From Castanea sativa (lineage: Eukaryota > Streptophyta > Magnoliopsida > Fagales > Fagaceae): DNA of 64,000 bases. The notes beneath the pieces were generated by a model. The model was given only the letters and a program-made list of their open reading frames with translations. It was not told the DNA's origin and did not search any database. The translations under genes were made by a program, and so were the position numbers. The DNA lies in NCBI RefSeq assembly GCF_040712315.1, contig NC_134013.1, positions 47,329,001 to 47,393,000 on the forward strand, given 5' to 3'. The first letter of the stretch is position 1. Every line of letters starts with the position of its first letter. Shown one piece after another: positions 47,275 through 58,500 of the stretch.

Positions 47275-47526
47275 CTTAGGAAGATTTGATAGTAATAAGT
47301 TTTGGTCCTTCATTTAGGTGGCGAGAACGAGAACGTGGACACTTGAGCTCCTCTCATTCAAATCTCTCACGTCTTCTGCTTTCAGGTAAGGGATATGTGA
47401 CATGTGTGTTTGATAAGTATAAGGTTTCTTTAGAAAATTTACTATGCAATAAAACCTTTTAATTAGAGATATTACATATATGCATGATTTAAGTAAAGAT
47501 ATATGTTTGTGAATTGTTGAATCTTT

Positions 47527-47530
<4 letters not shown>

Positions 47531-47577
<47 letters not shown>
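47531..47577. repeat. (TAA)n microsatellite
   Basis: About fifteen trinucleotides, in the right half of the host solo-LTR-like element. Confidence 0.95.
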
Positions 47578-47578
<1 letters not shown>

Positions 47579-48875
47579 TTTAGCATATTGATGCTATTAC
47601 TTATATCTTGAACATAATATTTAAGAATGAAGTGGATATGCTACTATTATGAAATATTTATGTAAAAACATAATTATCAAAAAAATATAGTTTTCGAGTT
47701 ATTCCATTGTTATGATCTGAACTTAGCTAGTAGAGGTTATAGTACTGGCATTTTCATGGAAATATTGATTGGCCATTAAAAATGGTGAGGACTCTGCTGT
47801 ACCCGCCCTTGTTGGAAAATACCAACTTGTGAAGGATGTCAACCAACTCCCATGGTTGATGATTTGAATACGTCGAAAGGGGTGTGATATTTTTGATATG
47901 ATCTTAGGATTTCCTAGCATTGTGGGGAATGCTGGATGCCTAGCACATGTACTGGAAGCCTCCCCAAAGTTGTGACAAACTTACAATTGGACTGATTAAT
48001 ATATATTGTAAATGAGCTATTAAGTTATTTTGAATATATAAAAAAAAGTATGATGATAAGAAAGGTATGTTGAATGTATTATAAGTCTAATGGAAAGTTT
48101 ATGATAAGATGTTTTTGTAGTCTACTTAAAGATAAGGTTACTGAAATATGTTTAATTTCCTTATTATGTCCTTTTATTATTATATGAAAGGAAAATGATG
48201 CATTTTCAGTTGAAAGTTCCTAAGTTATTTTAAGAATAGTATGAATACTATTGAAGACTATTTATCAAAGCTGGCATATCCATAAAATATTTGATTTACA
48301 TGCATTCTTATTAAATGCTCATGGAACTTAAAACCTCACTGTGTTTCGTAGCTTACCTTATTATATTTTAGTGCACAGGTTATTTCCTGAAAGCAGCAGG
48401 AAAATTAGAGATGGCAAGGGATCTATGGTTCTCGTTTGGTAGAATGTATAGTTCTTTTGTTATATAGCAGTTTAGCTCATTTGTTGTATAGGAGGAATCA
48501 AGATGTGCTTGATCCTTTTGAGCATAGATGTATTTCGAAACCTTAGTTTGTTTTGAACCCCAGTTGTATGTCTTTGGGGTTAGGTTTGTAAATAAGAGTT
48601 TTGCTAAACGTTTAGCTATGTAATATTTACACAAACACCTTAAGTTTCAACCAAGTTGTAATCTTGCAAAGTTTGAAAGTAATGAAGTTTCAAAGTTTTT
48701 ACAAATTTTGAACATTAAGGCTTTAATGTAATGAAATAAAAAAGGAATATAAGAAATGATTTTTGATAAACACCTTCAGCTTTAGTTGGTTCGTGCTGTT
48801 ATTGAGTTAAACATGATATTAACATGCTGGTTATGCTTTAAATTCTAAAATATAGGTTTGGGTCGTGACATTCGT

Positions 48876-49365
48876 ACCTAGGGAGCTATGGAAGAAGAAG
48901 ATACTTAGAATGGGCGATTAACCAGAAATTCACTATCGCAGGATGTTTGATATATTCAACTTTTGTTAGCACTTTACCTATTTCTTGTCCTAAAAATAAT
49001 ATGTCCAATGAAGCTCAAACCTATCTATTTGGTTTTATTTATTTTTTAGGTCAAAATATTAATTAAGGAAAAGAAAATTAGAACATTGAATTGGGCGTGT
49101 CAAATGAAAATATAAGTTATGTGTAATATAAATAGCACCCTGTTATAGTTTGATAGGTTTTCGACTTGAGCCAATACCTGAATCGGCCCAATATATTTTC
49201 TTTATAATAAAATTATAAACTTAATTTTTTTTTATTGGCTTATTTTCAATGTATGTTTGTATACAAAAATTATAATAATTTTTCTATATTGTTGATGTAA
49301 ATTCTATTCGCATTATTTGTTATAAATATAGATTAAAATAATAATGATATTATCCATTAACTTAA
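48876..49365. other. spacer, nothing recognised
   Basis: AT-rich, no gene or clear repeat border. Confidence 0.45.
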
Positions 49366-49367
49366 TG

Positions 49368-50215
49368 GGAAAAAGTTTTGCTCCAAATATAATTGAAGTT
49401 ATCTTGCTCCAATCTAATATTTGACAATTGAAGAGGTCATCCATGTGTAGTTTTAGTCACTTGACTTTTTTAATGAGTAATGTGACTTGTTTGAATAAAA
49501 CATATGAATAGTCTTACAATTTGCCACATAATGGGTTGAAAAAGATAGCTCTAACCATATTTGAAGCCAAACTATATCCAATATATTGAGTGATACTCAT
49601 CTAGATATGGTTAGGGCTGTCTATAGGTTGGTTCAAGTCAATTTATGCCCAACTCACAACCGACCTAACCACTTCAAGTCTCCAAGAACTGGACCCACCA
49701 CCATCTAGTAAGAGGAATCGAGGAAGAGGAATTTGGCTGAAACTTACCAAAATTGGCTGAAATATGCCCAAATCTGGCGAGATTTCTACGAAATATGGTT
49801 AGATCTTGATAGATCAGACAAAAAATGAGTAGAGAATTGCTTGTACCAATGGAAAAATGCAAAATTCTAGTGTATAAATTTGTCCGGTCGATTGGAATCG
49901 GGCTTTCATGAGAAGACCCGCCAACCAACTTGCCAATCTTGGTTTCTAGAGGTGAAGACCCACTGCAAACCGTCACTGGCATTGAGTCGGACTCTCAAGT
50001 CGGTCTGGACAGTTATATTCAAACTAGTTTGAAGACTAATTTCTTCAACTCATTAATTACTTGACATCTCAAATAATCATCTATGTGTACTTTTAGTCAC
50101 ATAACCTAATAACCTATCTAACGAGTCAAGACTCAAGAGACTTGTTTACATCTATAATATGCGTGAATGATTTTATAAATTGCTACATATGGGGTTGGAT
50201 ATTTTTCCAAACTAA
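49368..50215. mobile_element. family 4 MITE copies with a hAT-like insert
   Basis: 49368-49590 and 50030-50215 share with 58234-58424 the blocks CATCCATGTGTAGTTTTAGTCAC, ACTTGTTT and TTGCCACATAATGGGTTG. Between them, about 49608-50018, lies a segment beginning TAGGGCTGTCTATAGGTTGG whose reversed end reads AACTGTCCAGACCGACTTGAG; this looks like a small hAT-type MITE. Borders are approximate and target duplications were not resolved. Confidence 0.5.
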
Positions 50216-50558
50216 TTGTATTAAAAAATTTATTCAATTTAGGATTTTTATCTAATTCTATTAAAAAAAATTTCTGTATGCAATTAAAAAATTGAACACA
50301 AATTCTCACATAAATTATTTTTATTAATTTTATAAATGTTTTTTCATGTAAGAAAAATAATTTTTTAATGACAAATATTTAATGAAACTGGGTAGAATGT
50401 CAAATTCAGATGGTGCCATTTTAGCCTAATATTAATATGTCTCTCGATCCGACTGGGTCGAACTCGAATCCGATCCACCCATACCCGTTTTCCAGGACAC
50501 GATCTTTTTGTTTCCACAGAAAGAAGGAAGCACGCAGAAACAGGCGGTGGTCCGTGTG
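50216..50558 (+). other. upstream region of the 144-aa gene
   Basis: Presumed promoter and 5' UTR. No convincing TATA box; the GC content rises from about 50440 toward the ATG. Confidence 0.4.
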
Positions 50559-52568
50559 ATGGAGAAGAAAGAAGAGCAGCAGGAATTAGAAGACGAGAGA
50601 AGGGAAGCAGCAATAGCTTCAACCCCATCTCTTCAACCCAATTTCAAGCCCAAACGAGGCATAACTCAAGCCCAGCTTTCCAAGTTCCAAGTACTTCTTC
50701 CACTACCTCTCTCTCAATCCCATTTTATAACTCTTGAAAAAAAAAGTTTATATTTTTTACAATTTTTCATAGCCAAAATTTAATGTAATGAAGATATATA
50801 GGAGCCCTTTCTGTGATCTTCATCAATTTTTATCATGTGGGTACTTTTTTATATGATCAGATACCTACCTTTCACTTTCAGTATGTGAAAATTATAGCCA
50901 ATATGTTATACAAATAATAGCGATTTTGTGTAACAATGTATTTTAATGCTTTGGGATTGTCAATTGTTGTAATGGGGGTCTGTGAGTTTAGGAGTTACTC
51001 TAATTGCACTGCTTGTGTCCTTGATGAATTTGATGGTGATTGAGGTTAGATGATACAGGATTTTATGGGTTCACGTGTTGTATGTGTTTATGAGGTGCAG
51101 CCTTTTTTCTTTTTTCTTTTTTGGCTGTGAAAATTCCATTTCAGGGTAACTATCAATTTGGTCCCTTCCATCAACTCACTAACAGAAGTTGATTGCAAGT
51201 TGACTGTAAGTTGAAAACAACAATGACCAAATTGACTGCTGCCAAAATGCGAGGTTCAAATTAACACTGACCCAAAATGTATGGACCAAAATAGTATTCA
51301 ACTTTTTTTTGCTGTTTTATTTGAGCATGTTAGGTGAAATATGAGTTCACATTTGGTTTACTCAGAAATATTGTAACATTTACTTATTTAGTAATGTTCG
51401 TAACTTACACAATCACCTGGTGGGCTTTGAACCTAAAAACTTTTCCTACACCTTGCACTTACAAGGGGAGGGGTGTCATTTGAGCTGTAGCTCATTGGCT
51501 CAGAGCAATATTGTAAATTATGAGTAATTAGCATTCTAATGCTTTGTATTACTAATTTGCATTCAGACATTCCTTTTTAATTCACTGACTTTGGTAGTTG
51601 GGTAACTCTCTGATCATATTTGGCACCGATTTTTGTACTATTTGCCCAAGTTGATTTAATTGTTGATGTTGTGATGAGTATTAACCAATGGGAACTAGGA
51701 GAAATTAGGTCTTAAATGGTGTGATTAGTGTTCTAGAGTATCTTCAAGATGACCATTAAACACTTATAAAAAGAAGAAAAGTCCAGCAAATATAAGGCCA
51801 GATTCAGAACAACATTCATATGAGTTTTTAAATGTGTATTGTGGAACATGATGTCTGCAGGGATGTTTGGGCATATTCTTATAAGATTTGTGGTCAGTTT
51901 TCCACCCCAATAATTACTTGCAAAAACATAATTTCTTGTATATGACAGGAATTGCACATGAGGCGTTTGCAAATAAAGTCAAAATCAAAGATCAAGAAGA
52001 AATCAAGAGGTTATTTGTCGGTTTCATTCAATTATTATTTCTATTATTGTTTTCTCCACTAGGGAGTTCTCTGTAATCTTGTCCAAAATTGCTGCAGGGA
52101 CTGCAGTTGGAAATGACAGATCACATAGCAAAGGCCTCAATGTCCACGACTCTGTGGTTGAAGATTCAACTATAGCAATTGAAGAGTCAAGTATTTCCAA
52201 CTCTGAAAGCCACAATAACAAAAACAGTTCCTCCTTACGGCAGAGCAATGTAGCAGCTCCTTTTGCATCAAAGAAGCACCAGAAGCTACATTGGGGGTAT
52301 GTTAACCCTTAGCACATAGTGCGTTTGTGGGTACTCATGCTTGATTGTCTTTCTCAGGCACTAGTAACTTGGTTGGAAGATTGCAACTTTATAGCCAAAT
52401 GTTTTCCTGCGTGATACTATTTAGTCTGTAATGCTAATGTTGCACCATAAGCTCTTCTGTTTCTGTTCTTTTTCTTTATCTTTTCTTTTCCCTTAAAATC
52501 TTCTTCTGTGCTATTTTGTTGGCAGGCTTGATACAAAGGAAAGGTGGGAAAGGAAAGCTAACATGTAG
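50559..52568 (+). CDS. conserved plant protein of unknown function, 144 aa
   Basis: Four exons, 50559-50690, 51949-52009, 52098-52296 and 52526-52568, with GT-AG introns, join in phase to 145 codons ending TAG. The protein is hydrophilic and acidic/basic mixed: MEKKEEQQELEDERREAAIA at the start, then NFKPKRGITQAQLSKFQ, a very basic stretch in exon 2 (LHMRRLQIKSKSKIKKKSR), a Ser/Asn-rich linker and a compact C-terminus KKHQKLHWGLDTKERWERKA. I recognise this arrangement as a plant-wide uncharacterised protein; the basic stretch could be a nuclear signal (inference). There is no membrane segment. The ATG at 50559 opens the conserved N-terminus. The long intron 1 holds a SINE and a possible MITE. 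Confidence 0.82.
51145..51303. mobile_element. possible MITE in intron 1
   Basis: AACTATCAATTTGGTCC at the left and, reversed, AATACTATTTTGGTCC at the right form imperfect inverted ends about 160 bp apart. Weak evidence. Confidence 0.35.
51377..51506 (-). mobile_element. tRNA-derived SINE in intron 1
   Basis: Read on minus it has an A-box-like TACAGCTCAAATGAC and a B-box-like GGTTCAAAGCC about 50 bp later, the internal polymerase III promoter of plant SINEs. It is flanked by perfect 10-bp repeats AATATTGTAA at 51367-51376 and 51507-51516. Length 130 bp. Confidence 0.75.
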
Positions 52569-53432
52569 AGATTGCCATGGAAGTGAAACGGAGCTCTCTT
52601 AGTTGTTTCCAGGACTCTCTCTAGTTGGTCTCTTGAGTTAAAGAAGCCATCCTCTGATCTTACAGCAGATGATTTTTTTTTTTTTGGGGGGGAGGGCAGC
52701 TCTATGCTTGCATGTTGAGAGAACACCAGCCTGGCTGATATTACTACTTTTATCATCAGGAGTATCATCCTCTTTGATGGCTGCCGTATCTAAGTAACTC
52801 TTGTAAATATAGTAGGTACCAGAAAGAATAGAGATAGCAATTTCACAAGTTTTATTTTTATCATTTTGTTATTCGTCTTGAGCATGCTGCAGGCTATATG
52901 TTTTTTAATTTTTATATTCTTAATACACATGTCAAATTTCATGTTAATTGGATTTTCCATTCGATTTAGAAACTCATTCTTTTTTATGCATAATTTTAAA
53001 ATACAAAAAATTGAAATTGTAATATTTGATAGATGACGTGGTTATTAGTCTTTAATTATCTTGAAATTTTGCAAACATGTAGGGTATACAAGAAAATATT
53101 ATCTAATTGGTGAATTTTTTAAAATTCATATCCATTAAATAATATTAACCTTAGACCCTTTAAAACCAAAAAATTAGCCTAAATAACAACAAAAAAGCCT
53201 TTAAAGAAATCCTTTTTATCATATGGATAAAATAGATCTTAGTTCTATTGATTTAAATATATCCCTAAATTATATGATAATCACTTCCTCATTTGGTCTC
53301 AATTACACAAACCAAGTGCCGTTGCCACCATCATCATCCCTAACCATAACTTCACTATATGTTAGAAGGGCCAATTAGAAAACTGTAGCTTGTAGCAAAC
53401 TCATCTGCAATTCTACATCATAGTCTTTGGTA
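52569..53432. other. 3' UTR and spacer
   Basis: 52569 to about 52850 is the likely 3' UTR of the plus-strand gene. The remainder is AT-rich with no gene seen. Confidence 0.45.
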
Positions 53433-53819
53433 GAGCATCTCCAGCAGCTTCTTTATATTTTTGTTTTGTTTGGACAGTAAACAGTGACATTTACCTTTTA
53501 CCTACCTACTTTTTCAAATACATCTTCTAACAGATTCTCTATCCTTTCTTTATCTCATTTATATATTATTTCTTCATTCATTATATAATCATTTTTTAAC
53601 ACACGTATTCCCATACTCCATCCCCACTCCTTTTTTTGCTAATTTTTTTATTATGTTTTATTCTTTTGCTAATGAACAGTAGCACATCAGGTTTGGAGAA
53701 TGACTATTCATTAGCAAAAAACTTTTTAAGTTTTAAAGAAGTTGTTGGAGGACAATTTTATAGTTAGAATCTCTAAAATAAAGATGATTTTGTGTTTGCC
53801 AATGCTATTGAAGATGCTC
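53433..53819. mobile_element. MITE with GAGCATCT ends
   Basis: Left end GAGCATCTCCAGCAG, right end reversed GAGCATCTTCAATAGCA. Internal ACAGTAAACAGTGAC and AATGAACAGTAGC motifs recall the Tourist-like MITE at 35814. 387 bp, no coding capacity. The target duplication is unclear (GTA/TTA). Confidence 0.6.
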
Positions 53820-54197
53820 TTAGACGCCCAATCTGCTTAGTGGTATTCTCTCTCTCTCTCTCAAGGGTTTTTTAATAGTTTTGGTATTAAAGTTGAGTAT
53901 AGTGTGTAGTGAGTTTGCTCTTGCTGTACAATTAATAAAGCCGTGATGTTTTTTTCTTTTAGTTTAGAATATCATAATGACAGTACATAATATTCTGTCT
54001 TAAGTAGATTTAGTTAATGTCATAGTTAGTGACATACTTGGTAATTAGATTATAAATTTAAAAATGTCACACTCATATGACACACTACACAGCATTCAAT
54101 GGATGCTAGTTTAAATTTTTGTGAAATTTTTTTAGGTTCACACTTTGGCACCTCTTAATTGAAATCGTGACTTCATCCTTGGCTATATTAAGCCAAT

Positions 54198-54297
54198 TTC
54201 AGCCAAAAATCTTGTAGGTTGTAGCTCAATTGGTTGGCACCTTATAGTATTTCTTATAAGGATATCCAGGTTCAAAACTACTCTCCCCAACTAAATA
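54198..54297 (+). mobile_element. tRNA-derived SINE, 100 bp
   Basis: A-box-like TAGCTCAATTGGTTGG and B-box-like GGTTCAAAACT, spaced as in tRNA genes. Flanked by perfect 11-bp repeats ATTAAGCCAAT at 54187-54197 and 54298-54308. Confidence 0.75.
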
Positions 54298-54308
54298 ATT
54301 AAGCCAAT

Positions 54309-55542
54309 CTTGAAGCAAGGTTCAATCGTTTGCCAACTCCCCACCTAAAATTCAACACACGACTCTAATTTTGTTTGCATTCTTGTTAATCTTCTGAAGG
54401 CACAAACTTATGGAAGTGCACGAACAAATAGAAAACATTCAAACGCTAAAGTTATGGAGGTACAAGAATGAAAATATGATATATGGTACGCTTGTGCTTC
54501 ATGTCTAAGGTTTTAGTTTATTTCTTTCTCATCTAGTGCAAATAAATTATTCTGACTTGATTATCAAAAAATAATTATTCTGACTGGATGTGTGGCCTTT
54601 ATGAGACACCAATGGCATCTTACTTCCATAGTTCCATTCTCCAAAAATCAAGATTCCGAATTGAGAAACAGTACCCTTTTTCGCTTTTTGACAGCTTACG
54701 TGATATTTCATGAAGTTATTCAATTAGCCGCATGGAAACATTCAAAAAATATATTGATAGTCTTAGAAGTTTCATGAACAATCACATGGGAAAATTTTTA
54801 AATACTCTTCACCTTTGACGAAGATCTCACTCTTGCTGTCTTGCATGTGGCTTGTACGAGTTTTAGAAAACAAAGAAGGCACAGAATTTGGCATCAGATT
54901 CATTCAGATGGAAGTCCATTACAAATAATAATTGTCACAACTACCAAAGTTTATTAGTGAACTGCCACCAGGTCTAACATTAGGCTCAAGACCATTTCAG
55001 CTTTGGGGTCAAGTTCCCTGACAAGAAACTTGCAACAGATAATAAAAAATATGCTCCCTTCGTTCCTCCATGCACATATCCTATTCACACTCCACACCCT
55101 TTATATTAAAATTGGTGCAAAGATCAACATCAAACAAAACATTAGCTTTAGGTATTTGTCACATTGCAAGGGCTAGCTGGAAGCTTTCAACAAAGAGATC
55201 AATAAAATGCCACTTTTCAAAGTGATGTCCTGCATTCGTGTTATTTAATCTGAAAATTCAAGAATCAAGTGACAAAATGCATTCTTATTTTATATCACAT
55301 AGCCTCAGTAACCTGAATCTAAAATGTTGTCACAATTAAGGAACTCAATATGGCAAAATGTTGAGCAACAAACATAAGATTGTGAAATTTAGGGCAATAG
55401 ACAAGTTAGTTTTGACTTTTGAGTCCCAGCAGATAATGCAATACTATCCTGGAAAAGGAGAACCAGAGCACCCGCCCCAAGGTCAAAAATCCAAGAGTTG
55501 CAGTGAGATTGTGACAACATGCACTTTAGAAAGATATCCTCA
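54309..55542. other. spacer and transporter 3' flank
   Basis: No second gene recognised. The part nearest 55542 is the likely 3' UTR of the minus-strand transporter. A frame at 54592-54777 has no recognised domain. Confidence 0.45.
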
Positions 55543-58500
55543 TCAAATTGCAGGGTTAAGAGCACGCTCTATTTCCTCCAAAGATCTCCCCTTTGTTTCC
55601 ACAACATTACCAGCTATGTACAGGACAGCAAGAAGACAGACAGTTGCAAATCCCAAATACACTGAGCTGATTCCAAACTTGGTCACAACGCTCAGGAAAT
55701 AAAGGCCAATGATGAAGTTGGAAATCTGATGGGATTGAAAAACCATAGAATTCATAATCAAAGGAGAGGTAAATATACAAAAGAATACAATATAGGCAAC
55801 AAAGTTAGCCAATCTAATAACTACATAATTTAGCAGAGCATACTATCTTTTTCTTCATTTAGAAGGCCACATGACAGAAAAGGCTATTCTGTTCTAGCAC
55901 ACTCATATCATGTGTAGGCCAAGACATACGAACACAATTATTAACTTTGAAATGCTATTGGAAAGATAAATGATGATCTTGTTTGCAGTTAGCATCTTCT
56001 GATTTCTGATAGATTGGTCATCTAACAAATGCCTATTGTTCTTTCAGTTGGTATATATAATAGAAATTGAAGCATGCTATAGCCCACAGGCAGTAATTAA
56101 GTGCACAAATTGAATATGTAAACATGCATTTGACTTACCCAATGCATGCCTAATGACAAAGCAACTGCTTTTGCTCTGATTCTAGAGGCAAATATCTCTG
56201 GTAGAAGAAGAGCAGGCACAGGACCAGCACCAAGTGAAAAGGACAATACATAGCTGTGTAAGGAGAACAGAAGTCAAGTTCAGATTTCATAGGCCAATAT
56301 TAAACAGAAATGGAAATGACACCAGATTGTAAGCTTTAGTAGCTAAGGATTATACCCAAAAAGTTATGACTTACAGAACAGTCCCAAGAACAGCAAGAGT
56401 GCCAGAGTATGGTGCCAGGACCTTCCAAGTAAAGGATAGAGAAAGCAACAACATTGAAGCAGCCTTGACAAGCAGATAGAAAGAGAGAGTTATCAATTAA
56501 AAAATCATCTGAAACTTTGAATGAACTATGTGCATAAATAGGAGCACTTAGTGATATAAAAATAATTGGTTTATGGTAGAAAGTAATCATTGATACATAA
56601 ACAATAATTATGTGCAGTAAGAACTAGAAAGCAACTGCAGAGAGCAGATTCCAAGATCACAAACTATGTGCTTGATTATGATAGGAAGGTAATAAGGTAT
56701 CAGAAGATTCACATTTTATCTACTTGACATAAATAACACTACCATTCCACTAAAGCTTGTGATGAGAAGACTTTTCCTTCCCTGCCTGTCCATCAAGGAG
56801 GATGCTACAGCTGTGCCTGCAAGAATATCAAGCATCAGTCAAATAGAACATAATATGCACAATGTGAGATTAAATTTTACTGGCTCCGTAAAGAAAGTTG
56901 ACAGAAAACTAACCAAAGACATTTGCCATCCCAACAAGAGCACTTGCTGCAACATCAGAGGCAATCCCAGCACTCCGAAACACAGAGGTAGAATAATATA
57001 CCACAGCATTTATCCCAGCCAATTGTTGGAACAAGAAAAGTGCTGCACCTACACTAACAACTGCAGCAAGACATATACGTCAGGGATATACATGCTTTAC
57101 CATGCCCCATCAGAAAGAATTATTACATCAACTACAAAAAGTAGTAAGAAGATGAGTGGCAACACCAAGGCATGGACTTAAACGGTATTGTTTTAATCTC
57201 TCTTATCAAACTTGCTTATGAACAAAATAACTGGTCATAAACAAAGAAAAATGTATCATTTAAATATATAAACCCAAAGATATATTATCAGTGAAGTAGT
57301 TAGCCAGAAAGAAACTAAGTAACAAAGTTGCCTCTGGTATACCTTTCCAATAGCGGCTACTAAACAGATCAAACCATCCTGCTTCAGGTTCTGTAGAACC
57401 TTGAGCTGCTGCTGTTAAATCATGCATAACCTCAGCAACTCTTTCCTTTCCAAATAGAGTTTTTATAGACTTTTCAGCTTCAGCAATTTTTCCTTGCTGC
57501 AAATATATATGTTTAACTAAGCATGTTTATTATCAAACAAAAAACCCAAGAATATATGTTCCATTAACAGTTGAAGAAGAACATGCTAGATTGTATATAT
57601 AAAAATTTCAATAACAAGTGACTCCACAGTCATGCAAGAAAACCTGAAAAAGCCACCGAGGACTTTCTGGAGAAACTGCCATTCCTAATGCCAATAAAAT
57701 AGATGGTAAAATTGCAATACCAAACATTGTCCTCCACCTGATAAGACAACCAAAAAAGAAAATAATGACAGAATGAGATCATGAAAACAGAAACATCCAG
57801 ATCAAAAAGATCAGATCTAGTAAAGAACCGTAAAATTCTTATATATCCATATAAGGACAACAAGAGTGAAGTTCTTAGCAACTGCTTTGTACCATTCTGT
57901 CTCACCAGTAGTGTATATAACAAAGAGAGATTTGTTTGAACGAGTGAAGAATCTATGACAAACAAGTAGTCTTCCAAGTGGAAAGACAACATGAGAATTA
58001 TGAAAACAGGACTTTAAAAGATACAGTTTAGTGAATTCTCCAATGGGCTAGGATTAAGGCTTAGTTGAGTTGCGTAAATATTTCAATAGTGCATTAAGGC
58101 TGGAGCAAAGTTATGGAGAATGTGCTTAACTAGGACAAATTTGACAAACAAACCAGACAAGGGCGGAATCAGATGAAGTCTGAATGGGTGCTAATAAGAC
58201 AGTTCTTACAAAATTATAATTTTTTGGACAAAGTTTAGCTCCAGATTTGGAGCTATTTCCTCCAACCCACTATATGATAATTTATAAGACTATCCATATG
58301 TATTATCTAAACAAATCACATGACTCATTAGAAAAGTCATGTGACCGAAACTACACATGGATGGTATCTTCAATTACCACATAGTGGGCTAGAGGAAGAT
58401 AGGTCCAAACTGATTGGAGCTAAAAAATTTCCTACTTTTTCTTTGAGTGTGCACGTGTGTGAGTCTTTGGGTGTAGGTATTAATATTATAGAGTTCTGTG

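Larger units (their letters stand above)
34568..48870. mobile_element. long solo-LTR-like element hosting element B
   Basis: Begins TGTAACATCCCATCC and ends GGGTCGTGACA, flanked by TTGGT (34563-34567) and TTCGT (48871-48875), a 5-bp duplication with one mismatch. Without element B it is about 3.1 kb. It has no recognised coding region. Its reversed right end (TGTCACGACCCAAACC) resembles the left end of the element at 3506, so the two are probably the same family in opposite orientation. Confidence 0.65.

Noticed and set aside
47314..47586. Poly-Leu frame on minus
   Set aside because: Encoded by the (TAA)n microsatellite.
51400..51506. tRNA gene candidate
   Set aside because: A and B boxes are present but no cloverleaf stems close, and perfect flanking duplications mark it as a SINE; the same holds for 54198-54297.
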